Below, piece after piece: positions 1 to 8,583 of a DNA stretch of 26,166 nt. Each line of letters starts with the position of its first letter. Position 1 is the stretch's first letter. The stretch lies in assembly GCA_023212695.1 (NCBI GenBank), contig JALCCG010000291.1:1-26166 (forward strand). Direction: 5' to 3'. This DNA is from Sporisorium sorghi (lineage: Eukaryota > Basidiomycota > Ustilaginomycetes > Ustilaginales > Ustilaginaceae). The notes under the pieces were generated by a model, which was not told where the DNA came from, searched no databases, and was given only the letters and a program-made list of their open reading frames with translations. Position numbers and translations under genes: made by a program.

Positions 1-81
1 CGATTTGAAGTTTCCGCCCCCCTTTTTTTTTTCTTTTCCTTTCTTCTCCTCCTGAGAGAATCAAAACACGACACCTTTCTG

Positions 82-99
82 CCCCCCCCCCCCCCCCCC
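82..99 (+). repeat. Poly-C tract (C18)
   Basis: An uninterrupted run of 18 C, about 10 bases upstream of a short GCACT repeat. It is a mononucleotide microsatellite and its length is likely to vary between strains or be misread in sequencing. Confidence 0.95.
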
Positions 100-172
100 T
101 TTTGCACTCTGCACTGCACTGCACTCACTGCCGTTTCGACCAGAGTCGATGCTTCTCCTCGTCGGCGCTTGG

Positions 173-200
173 AAAAAAAAAAAAAAAAAAAAAAAAAAAA
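173..200 (+). repeat. Poly-A tract (A28)
   Basis: An uninterrupted run of 28 A in the upstream region of the RA-PH gene. It could be a nucleosome-excluding dA:dT tract. No target-site duplication or retroposon body is visible around it. Confidence 0.95.
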
Positions 201-983
201 GACTGAAAATCCTTTTTGATACACTGCCAACGCACAACGCACATCACACAACGAACAAGAAGCTGCAGCTGCATGAAGCTGCGTGCGACTCTGCTTTTGT
301 TCTTGCTGTGCTCTCGTCCCTCGGCTGCAGAGCGTGCGGAGGATCGCCCTCTGTGTCTCATTCTCTTTCCCTCTCCGCCCGTCGTGTGCCTTTGGGCCAT
401 TTCATCATGCCCTCTCGCGCTTGATGCATGCGGACCTTGCTTTTGCTGCCGCTTCCGCTTTCGTTGCTGTCGCACAAGCTCTTTACCCTTTGCAGTAGCC
501 AGTCGATGGGCAGTCGGAAGCAGAGTGCGATTCTGGTGTCCTCTCTTGGCTCATCTTGATCGGCAGAGCAGAACAGCACCCGTGCCTGGATTGTCGCACT
601 TCTTTTGGTGTGCCCTCCTCTCTATTCCGATAGCTTGAATGAAATCGATGAAATCGGTACACTCCACTGTGACGAGCGAGAAGAAAGCACAGCAAGAGTC
701 GGCGATATGAGAGAAGAGCGAAAGAGAGCGCAATTTTCGCGGCGCGAGAACCCTGAAGGACGCTTTTTCGCCGTGCCAACTGCCGCTCGCTGCCCCTTAC
801 CTTGGATTCGCCCCTTCGTCCCTGCGCTTGACACAGTGGTGCAGCATCCTCACCCAGCTCTTCTCGTCTCGTCTCCTTCATTGCCTCTTCATCGTTTCAT
901 CCGCAACGCCACCAACCATCAAGTCGCTCCTCCTCCTCCTCCCGCCCACCATCATCACCGACCTGCTTTCTCTTCTTGTCGAT

Positions 984-1008
984 CTGTCGCTCTGTCGCTC
1001 TGTCGCTC
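984..1008 (+). repeat. 8-nt tandem repeat, three units
   Basis: Three head-to-tail copies of CTGTCGCT followed by one extra C, within the pyrimidine-rich leader. This is a simple minisatellite. Confidence 0.85.
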
Positions 1009-1436
1009 CTTTTTCTCTCATTCGTTTGCTGCAGCTCGTCTTCTAGTTTCGCCCACCCTTGCACCCTTGCCCTTTTCCTTTCTTTTGCACCGTCTCTTCC
1101 TGCTCTGTTCTTGTGCGCACATCTTGGCCGTGGCCTCCAATTTCATCTTTTGCTAGCCGCCTTCTTCTCGCTCGAATCATCATCGCTGCACCACACCAAC
1201 TCGGAACACCCGAGCAGCCAGCACACTCAGCGATTCTCTCACACGCACTCGCAAGGCACTTTCCCCTCGACGGTTGACCCGACAACACTTTTACTCCATT
1301 TCATTGGCGACTTGGATCAAGCTCGGACTCAGCCATTCGATCGATGAAGTCGATTCCCACAGATCAGCGCAGCCCTCGCCTTTGATAGAATTAGAGACGG
1401 CGCGCTGCTGGGCGGTCGAAACACAGCTGGCTCGCC

Positions 1437-4400
1437 ATGTCGACCTCAATGCAGTCACATCGATACAGTCGGGAGGGCCGACCCCTGCCGCATCCATCAT
1501 TCGACTCTTACGATCTGGCACACTCGTCCCGTGCACGAGCGCAGTATCGCAACGACGAGGACATCTTCGACACGCTCTTCCCACAGCCTCCTCCTCGATC
1601 ACGTCTACAGGCAGAGCGTCTGGCACGCCCTTCACTACCATCTCTCAAACCATCGCTCCATCTCGACTCTGCCGACTCGTCCCGCTCCACAGCGCAGCTC
1701 TTCTCTTCCTCCAACTCGATCGAATCCGTCAACTCGCTCGCATCCTATCCCTCGTCGACATCCTCCCTCTCGCTCCTCCACAGCATACACCCTAGCAAGC
1801 AGGCGTCCACCGATAGCTCAATAGACTACTACAGTCCGGCCATCAGCGACGTCAACAGCGCGGACACCGACCACAGCGTATCCAGCGGCCGCGCCCAGTC
1901 TCAATCCTCCGAAGTCGATTCGCACGAGCACGCGGGCCCTGTCACACCACTCACCCCCAATGGTCCCGCACAGACCTGGAGACCAAAGGAGCTCAACCTC
2001 GTTCGCAAACGACAGGCGCCTGCCCCCGTAGATTCATCGCTGCCTCTTCCTCAGGCGACATCGTCCTGGAACACCACGCCCACCACTATCAGTGCCGATC
2101 GCAATGCGCTTCTCATCGGACTCGGCCTCGGCGGCGTCAGCCTGGACCCTGTTCCGCCAGCACCCTCGAGTGCGCCAAGCTTGTCCGCTGACGCTCCTAG
2201 ACAAACTACGCAAGCTAGCATCCTCTCGCGCTCCAAGTCGCCCCAGCTCGCCTCCAGCTCAGCTTTCTCGCGAGATGCTCATCCCTACTCGAACGCGGCG
2301 CCAGCGCCAGCTGCTCACCAAGGACCAAAAGAGCTCCTCCTCCTCGCCTCCTCTGGCGGGCCACCGACCGTTCGCCGCTTTCCTGGCCGTAGACCCAGCG
2401 AAGGTCTCCTGGAAGCTTTCACGTCGCCCACGCCTCCTCCCCCTCCCGGCTCGGAACCTTCTTCTCGCAGCACCACGCCTCAGATGCGTTCCGCCATCCC
2501 CGTCTTGCCAAGCACACCCGCCTTTCTCGCGAATCGAGCGCTCTCCCCCGACGTTGCTCCTATCGTTTCCACTGAAAAGCAAGCTGGCCTCTCAGCGCAA
2601 GAGTTTCTGGCACAAATTGCATCGACCCCGGAGTACCAGGCCAGCGCGTACTTTGACCCGACAGCGTTCGGTGCCTCTCCTGCTTTGCCGTCGTCCGCGC
2701 AGCACGACCAGGAGGTCGTTCTCGATCGAAGCGGCGATGTAGACGTTAGCGAGGCAAGGTCAGAAGGAACACCCACCTTGGCAACATCCTCCGATGCTTC
2801 TGCCGCCTCGGTGCTGACTGCCAGGGCGGCGCCCGGCTTCTCCTGGACGCAGCGCTCTAGGGCGGCGTCCCTTAGCAAGAGGAAAGCGCCACCTGCACCG
2901 TTGGTCCTCACCTCTTCACCAGCTACTAGCGCTTCGGATACTCTGCCCGGCTCCGCAGCTGGCCGCCGCAGGCGCTCTCTCTCTGCCACCAGCAACCAGA
3001 GATCGCCCCTCTCTGCGCCGCATTCGGGCCGTATGGGTGGCGTGTCCGACTACTCCGAGCCTCTCCGCACGGCATTTTACGATTTTGAACCGGAAGACGA
3101 TGCAGAGGAGCATGGCGTTGCTTCTATCGGTGACACCACAGCTGCAGCCGTGCCGCCATCAGCTAGCACCAGCATCTCAAACGAGACGCTGACCAACTCC
3201 ACTGATTCGGCGCAGCCAGGAGGGCCAGGCTCGCAATCCTCGGCCGTCAGCAGCCGCATCACCTCGCTCAGAAGCGAGGCTCAGGATCGTCAGAGCTCTG
3301 GTTCTGGATTGACGGAGGCATTCGAGTTCGACAATCTCGCACCCGAGTCCGCCAGCGGGAGTCTCAGCTTTGAGACCATGATGGGTTTCCTCCAGCGTCA
3401 CGATTCTCGTAAAGCACCCATTTCTCCGCCTAGGGAGGGAGAACCCCAAGAGCAAACTGCAAACAATGCAGCCGACTCGACCATCACCCAAGCGTCGTCG
3501 TTTTCGCCCACCACAGCATCGCCGACCGCAGAGCAGGACGAGCGCGCACAAACACTGCCACCAGCATCCGGTGCACCGGCAGTCCCAAGCTTCAACATCT
3601 CGATCTTTGGTCCCAGTAACAGCAGCGAGGCGATCAAGGCTCCCCCCAGTCCAGCCTCGCCTGATCGCAAGACTGGCATGCAAGAGGCTCAAGCAGCATC
3701 CAGGCCTCCCTCTCGCAAACAGAGCATCGTACCTGCCCCGCCTTCGTTTGCCATCCACGATGTATCGCGCGTCGAAGCACAGACGGCGGGGTCGGGCATG
3801 CCTCCTCCAGCGGTCACCCGTAGCACCGATGTTCCGCCCACGAACACGGAAAGAGCTCACGGCAACGATCTGGGCAATAGCCGATGGAGTTCGGGGTCCG
3901 AGTCGGATGGGGAGGCAGCCACGTCGATCAAGAGCGGCCGCAAGTCCTTCTCCAAGGGCAGAAAGAGCTTCTCCAGCAGCCGCAAGAACAGCGTGCCGTT
4001 TGCGCGCGAGGCCACCAACGCCTCATCCTTCGACGTGCTGCCCGAGAATGGCAGGAGGCCGTCGAAGTCACACAAGACGCGTCTCTCAGTCTCCTCTGCG
4101 TCTGCTGCGCCTCAAACACAGCCCGCGCCGGCAAAGCCTTCCATGTCGAAGCGTCTGCTTCTCAACGGCCTGCCTTCCTTCCGAAAGAAGAGCTTCTCGA
4201 ACCTGAGGGATCAGTCGGCGTCACCATCGACGCCAAACTCATCGCGGGAGCCGGTCTCTGCCGGTCTGCCCTTCCCGGGTGCAACCGAGTTCCCCTTCCC
4301 ACCGTCCTCGGATTCGCCACAATCCATCAGCGCTCCTCCTCTGCCCGGCATGACCAGTCGGCCCTTGGACCGTGCCGAACCGCCTCGACTCTCGATCAAG

Positions 4401-7400
4401 ACGGCCTTTGCATCCACTTTTGCATCGGCGAACGTCCAGCCCGTCCAGTCGCCGCTTTCCGCGTCGGGCTTTGCATCGTCGATGGGCGCTTCTGGCCCGC
4501 TCACCACGCAGCAGATCCTCGCACAAGCCCGCAACAACGTCTGGCCCGAGAACTACATCGGCTCCGGAGTCAGCGCAGCAGGCTTGTCGTCCCCGTACTT
4601 GTCCGCAGCGTATGACACGTTCAACAACAGCTTTGTACCTTCCAGGCTCGCCCCCACTCCGCCTTACTCTGGCTCGGCCACGCGAATGGGCTGGTCATCA
4701 GCTCCACACACGTCACCGGTGCCTCGGAGCCCGCGCTTTGCCAGCAATGCGTCTCAGGACAAGTCGCTGCCTAGAACGCCCATGGAAGAAGCGCCGGCCA
4801 TGCCTCGTTCTCGTTCGCGCACGGCCGAGATCGCTCCGCCAAAGAACCTGCGCCACATTCGACAGTCGTCGTCGAATTCGAATCTGGACAAAATGTCTAA
4901 GGATGTTCCTGCCGACCTCTTCCGACCTAGCCAAGCCAAGGCAGTTTCGGTTGCCGATCAGGAAGTCGCTGCATCTGCTGCGGACGAGGAGAAGCTGCCA
5001 ACGATCTCCGAGTCTGCGACGAAGGCTACCTCAGTCGACAAGCAGAGCTTCGAGGTCATCGACATGGGCGGACTCACAGCTCCGATCCCAATCCTGGTCG
5101 ATCGGAAGCAGGCCAAGCTGAACAAGGCTCGACGCATCCGCAAGCAGAACGACCGCTTCCCGCGTCACAACTCGTGGAGCGAGTACGGCTTGCAGTGGAT
5201 CGCCGAGCAGGGCGACGATGCCTTTGATCGATTGGCGGCCGAGGGTCTTCCTTCGTCGGCCATCTTGGCTGCAGCTGGCGCTCCCTCTGGTCAATCGCAC
5301 CAGACACGATTTGCTGGTGGCGGAGGCGGTGGTGGCGGCGATGACGACTCGGATGAAAGCGACACGGACGACTATGGATCCAGCGACGGTGGAAGAGGCG
5401 GCGGAGGAGGCTTTGGAGGTGCAGGAGGCGCAGGTGACGGCAAGCGCCCAGGTAAGGGCCGCGGCGACGCAGACAATTCGGACGACGAAGACGAAAAAGT
5501 GGAATCCGACGAAGACGAAGATGCAGAGGCCATGACAGACGAGGATTCGGAAGACGACTATGGTACTGTGGAGCAAGCTGCTGCTGCTCGTGCACGTCGA
5601 GCTGGTGCCATGCCTGCCGTTCCTTCCCGCAACGCCTCCATGCCGTCAGCTGTAGCCCACGCTGGAAACGAAGCCGATTCCGACTCATCGGACGATCGAC
5701 CGCTGGGCGAGCTTGTCCACGATCCCAGAGCCCTTCAGAAGGCTCTGCGAGCCAAGGAGCGCAAACGTCACTTTGATCTGGCAGCACAAGCGCTCGAAGG
5801 AAGGAGCAGTTCAAGCGCCACCCCATCGGCAAGTAGTCATGCTCGTCATGCAGTGCAGCGTCCAAGCCAAGGTCATGCCAACGACGCCCCTGTCAACCCG
5901 AACGAGCTCTCGCAGCGGCTGGCCAAGGTGCAAGGCCGTCGCGAGCGAGCGCAGGCACATGCACAGGCGCCGAATGCGGCCATTATGCAGCGATCTCAGA
6001 CGGTGGTACGTCAGGAGATCGGACGCTCTGCAGCAGCGGCCGTCTCGAGATCCAAGTCGGTGCGAACAGCGCCGACCGAGCAACACGTTCATCCGGGTCT
6101 GCGCGCCAGGACGCCGTCGGAAGCTGCCTTGCGCGCCAAAGCGATGGCTCAGGCGATGCCACATGGTCCTTCGCCGATCAGCCCGACGCTTGCCAACATG
6201 CCCAAGATGCCCGAGCTCCCGTCCAACGCCATGGCCACCGTCGTCGCTGCCCAGAAGGCTATGGCGCACGCGCAGGCCAACCCAACACCTGCTGCACTAG
6301 CTCAAGCACAGGCATTGGCGACGACGGCCACTGCGGCTCTGAACGCTGCTACAGCTCATGTGAAAAGGGGAGGATCGTCGCCCATCTCGCCCACATTCAC
6401 TGCAGGCGAGCCGATGGCGCAGACGGCCACTTCTCCACGCCTGACGGATAGCAACGAGTTCCCGGACGCTAGGCGTCGTGCTAACTCACGAGGACACGCT
6501 CTGCCCATGCCCTCTTCGAGCGGGGTGGGTGCTGCTGGGGCGCCTGCCTTGGCTCCAGTTCACCAGCCCGGCATGATGCAACGGCTTCGCTCGCGATCCG
6601 TCTCGCGCAACCAGGCTCCGATGCCCATCAACACCGCCGCCGCCCACCCCATGCCCGACTTGCCGCGGCCCAGCACCGCCTCGAAAGACTCGCAAGCGTC
6701 GAGCTCGCCGCACAGCGCGCACGCTCCCACCTTCGCCGCACTGTCGCAGGCCGCGATGCATCACGGGCGTCCCTCGGTCGATTCGTCGACGGCTCACGGC
6801 GACACTTCGATGCACAGAATGCCTTCTGCTATCTCAGCTTCACACGAAGGCAGCTTTGCATCATCGGAGCCGCGACAGCCGCACAAGGTCTTCATCCTCT
6901 CGAGGCAGCGATTTACCGTGGTCGAGGTGCCCGTCTCTGCACGCGCACGCGATCTTGCTCTCGAGGTGGTGGAGCGCGAGAGGCTGCCGATGGACGACAG
7001 CAAGGGCGGCTGGGTGGTGTTCGACTGTTCTGCCCAGCTGGGGATCGAGCGTCCTCTGCGCGAGTACGAGATGATCACGGACGTGGTCAATGTGCGAGCG
7101 CATCCGAGGACCGATTACTTCCTCATCAAGCGCACCGAGCTATCGCCTTACCTCTCGATCCGCTCTGTGCCATCGAGCTCGCCAGCGCTTGCGGGCTGGG
7201 TGTATGTGCAGGATCGCAAGAAGAAGTGGAACAAGCGCTGGCTCGAGCTGCGCGACCATGGACTGTACCACGCCAAGAACGAGAAGGGCAAGGACGAGAC
7301 GCCGATTTGCCAGATCTCGACGTTTGACGTCTATCTGGTGGACAGCTCGGCGATCAAGATGCCGAAAGCCAACGGTTTCGCGCTGCGTTCGCAGGATCCG

Positions 7401-7946
7401 ATCACCATGTTCGAGAAGCCGGAGCAGGACTACATGCACTACTTTAGCCTTACGGATCCCGCAGCTCACCGCGACTGGGTGCGCGCGATTCTGAATGCAC
7501 GCACCTACATCCTGAGGCAAGAGAAGGCGGTGCTGTTCCAAAGCGATTCCCCCTCTGCCAGTCACGACGTTGGACCTAGCGGAGGACTGTCGAGGAAGAA
7601 CACTTCGCGCCGCCCCAACGGTCGACCGGCAGCAGCCCCAAGCGTCGACGTGGGCAACACCAGTACAACGGGTCCATCGCCGCCGACGCCGCTCATCGAC
7701 AGCAACGTGTTTGCCGGCCCCTTTGCCAAGGGCAGTCTGCTGGCCGACAAGGCGATCAGCGATGCCAAAGAGGCGCTTCGAGGCCATGCGGCTGCTGCAC
7801 CTCCTACGGGAGCTTTCAACGATCTGAGCCTGATGGAACGCAACGCAGTGCGCTCGAACGAGGCACGTCGACGCGAGGAAGCCATCGAGCGTCAACGTCG
7901 CATGAAGGCCGACGGTCAGCCGCTCATTGACTTCGCTCGCAAGTGA
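1437..7946 (+). CDS. Giant disordered adaptor with C-terminal Ras-association and PH domains
   Basis: A single open frame of 2169 residues. The ATG has a good context (CGCCATG) and no intron is needed. About the first 1800 residues are Ser/Pro/Ala-rich and look disordered, with poly-Pro stretches and Arg/Ser-rich patches. A more ordered, basic stretch lies around 1225-1280, followed by a Gly run and a very acidic Asp/Glu block at about 1300-1380. From about H1816 the sequence (KVFILSRQRFTVVEV...) fits a Ras-association fold. It runs directly into a PH domain at about 1919-2027, recognisable from AGWVYV, the basic KKKWNKRWLEL strand and a closing helix with the conserved Trp (RDWVRAIL). The tail is basic and helical and ends PLIDFARK. 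Known for the family: RA-PH tandems of the Mig10/RIAM/lamellipodin and Grb7/10/14 types bind active small GTPases plus phosphoinositides at membranes. By inference this is a GTPase effector or scaffold in polarity or actin control. Its GTPase partner is unknown and I recognise no gene name. Confidence 0.9.
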   Translation: MSTSMQSHRYSREGRPLPHPSFDSYDLAHSSRARAQYRNDEDIFDTLFPQPPPRSRLQAERLARPSLPSLKPSLHLDSADSSRSTAQLFSSSNSIESVNSLASYPSSTSSLSLLHSIHPSKQASTDSSIDYYSPAISDVNSADTDHSVSSGRAQSQSSEVDSHEHAGPVTPLTPNGPAQTWRPKELNLVRKRQAPAPVDSSLPLPQATSSWNTTPTTISADRNALLIGLGLGGVSLDPVPPAPSSAPSLSADAPRQTTQASILSRSKSPQLASSSAFSRDAHPYSNAAPAPAAHQGPKELLLLASSGGPPTVRRFPGRRPSEGLLEAFTSPTPPPPPGSEPSSRSTTPQMRSAIPVLPSTPAFLANRALSPDVAPIVSTEKQAGLSAQEFLAQIASTPEYQASAYFDPTAFGASPALPSSAQHDQEVVLDRSGDVDVSEARSEGTPTLATSSDASAASVLTARAAPGFSWTQRSRAASLSKRKAPPAPLVLTSSPATSASDTLPGSAAGRRRRSLSATSNQRSPLSAPHSGRMGGVSDYSEPLRTAFYDFEPEDDAEEHGVASIGDTTAAAVPPSASTSISNETLTNSTDSAQPGGPGSQSSAVSSRITSLRSEAQDRQSSGSGLTEAFEFDNLAPESASGSLSFETMMGFLQRHDSRKAPISPPREGEPQEQTANNAADSTITQASSFSPTTASPTAEQDERAQTLPPASGAPAVPSFNISIFGPSNSSEAIKAPPSPASPDRKTGMQEAQAASRPPSRKQSIVPAPPSFAIHDVSRVEAQTAGSGMPPPAVTRSTDVPPTNTERAHGNDLGNSRWSSGSESDGEAATSIKSGRKSFSKGRKSFSSSRKNSVPFAREATNASSFDVLPENGRRPSKSHKTRLSVSSASAAPQTQPAPAKPSMSKRLLLNGLPSFRKKSFSNLRDQSASPSTPNSSREPVSAGLPFPGATEFPFPPSSDSPQSISAPPLPGMTSRPLDRAEPPRLSIKTAFASTFASANVQPVQSPLSASGFASSMGASGPLTTQQILAQARNNVWPENYIGSGVSAAGLSSPYLSAAYDTFNNSFVPSRLAPTPPYSGSATRMGWSSAPHTSPVPRSPRFASNASQDKSLPRTPMEEAPAMPRSRSRTAEIAPPKNLRHIRQSSSNSNLDKMSKDVPADLFRPSQAKAVSVADQEVAASAADEEKLPTISESATKATSVDKQSFEVIDMGGLTAPIPILVDRKQAKLNKARRIRKQNDRFPRHNSWSEYGLQWIAEQGDDAFDRLAAEGLPSSAILAAAGAPSGQSHQTRFAGGGGGGGGDDDSDESDTDDYGSSDGGRGGGGGFGGAGGAGDGKRPGKGRGDADNSDDEDEKVESDEDEDAEAMTDEDSEDDYGTVEQAAAARARRAGAMPAVPSRNASMPSAVAHAGNEADSDSSDDRPLGELVHDPRALQKALRAKERKRHFDLAAQALEGRSSSSATPSASSHARHAVQRPSQGHANDAPVNPNELSQRLAKVQGRRERAQAHAQAPNAAIMQRSQTVVRQEIGRSAAAAVSRSKSVRTAPTEQHVHPGLRARTPSEAALRAKAMAQAMPHGPSPISPTLANMPKMPELPSNAMATVVAAQKAMAHAQANPTPAALAQAQALATTATAALNAATAHVKRGGSSPISPTFTAGEPMAQTATSPRLTDSNEFPDARRRANSRGHALPMPSSSGVGAAGAPALAPVHQPGMMQRLRSRSVSRNQAPMPINTAAAHPMPDLPRPSTASKDSQASSSPHSAHAPTFAALSQAAMHHGRPSVDSSTAHGDTSMHRMPSAISASHEGSFASSEPRQPHKVFILSRQRFTVVEVPVSARARDLALEVVERERLPMDDSKGGWVVFDCSAQLGIERPLREYEMITDVVNVRAHPRTDYFLIKRTELSPYLSIRSVPSSSPALAGWVYVQDRKKKWNKRWLELRDHGLYHAKNEKGKDETPICQISTFDVYLVDSSAIKMPKANGFALRSQDPITMFEKPEQDYMHYFSLTDPAAHRDWVRAILNARTYILRQEKAVLFQSDSPSASHDVGPSGGLSRKNTSRRPNGRPAAAPSVDVGNTSTTGPSPPTPLIDSNVFAGPFAKGSLLADKAISDAKEALRGHAAAAPPTGAFNDLSLMERNAVRSNEARRREEAIERQRRMKADGQPLIDFARK

Positions 7947-8583
7947 AGAAGACGGGCAGAACCACACTTAGAACCAAACCTCTGCAGTAGAAGGAGGGAT
8001 TTTCAGAACATTGCCTCACCAAAATGTATTTTTAGGGATATAGAGAGATCTCATTCTTGCCAAAGTTGCAACCGAGTGTGTAGTCGTGGATTGTGATGGT
8101 GATCGTGAGAAATGAAGCTGTGTTCGAGGCATGGTGAAAGGGGCAATGGGAGGAGGATGGCGGCCAGATGAGAGATGAGAGACATCGAACGCATTTTCGG
8201 CCGGGTGAAAATAAGTCGCCGATTTGAGGCTGAGTCAATCGCCCAAAGCTGACTGTGTGGAAAAGTGCCGCTCAAAGCAATATCTCTCCACCTTCCTTTC
8301 CAACCACCGCCACCCACACACTCGACCCACAGCAGCTCCCGTACCAAGTTGCTGCTGTACCATTGACCTTGCGTATGGCTCGCGTGTCCTTGTGAATCTA
8401 AGAGAAAGGCCCTCGGACGCCTAGCAAAGTTCGTCACATTCCTCTGCAGCCTGAAACCAAGTCGAAGCGACATCGTCTCGTCTCGCCGACCTCCCCAAAT
8501 CTACAATTGGGTGACTGCATCAGACAGTACAGCATCGTCGCTATAGGAGCCCCCTGTTATTTGTGAAAGGAGGTTTAGCCACC
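7947..8583 (+). other. Intergenic: 3' end of the RA-PH gene and SSL2 promoter
   Basis: A 637-bp spacer between two co-directional genes. It must hold the 3' untranslated region and polyadenylation site of the RA-PH gene (A/T-rich around 8020-8045) and the promoter and leader of the XPB gene. I see no RNA gene, no conserved protein and no strong repeat. A GTG-initiated in-frame extension begins at 8563, but the ATG at 8584 is the obvious start. Confidence 0.6.

Larger units (their letters stand above)
1..1436. other. Pyrimidine-rich leader and promoter region, no gene supported
   Basis: This stretch lies upstream of the RA-PH gene. The top strand is strongly C/T-rich, especially 850-1300, as is common in promoters and 5' leaders of smut fungi. 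It contains a C18 run (82-99), an A28 run (173-200), three GCACT units (111-125) and three units of an 8-nt repeat (984-1008). The open frames here are short, low in complexity and mutually overlapping, and none resembles a protein family. Several ATG triplets precede the gene start, so if the transcript begins far upstream it would carry upstream ORFs. The transcription start cannot be placed from sequence. Confidence 0.6.

Noticed and set aside
7140..7967. Minus-strand frame of 275 codons opposite the RA-PH domain region
   Set aside because: It is antisense to a recognised conserved domain pair, with no similarity of its own and no reliable start.
8563..8583. Seven-residue N-terminal extension of XPB from a GTG codon
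   Set aside because: The ATG at 8584 has a near-perfect Kozak context, and GTG starts are not expected for a nuclear fungal gene.
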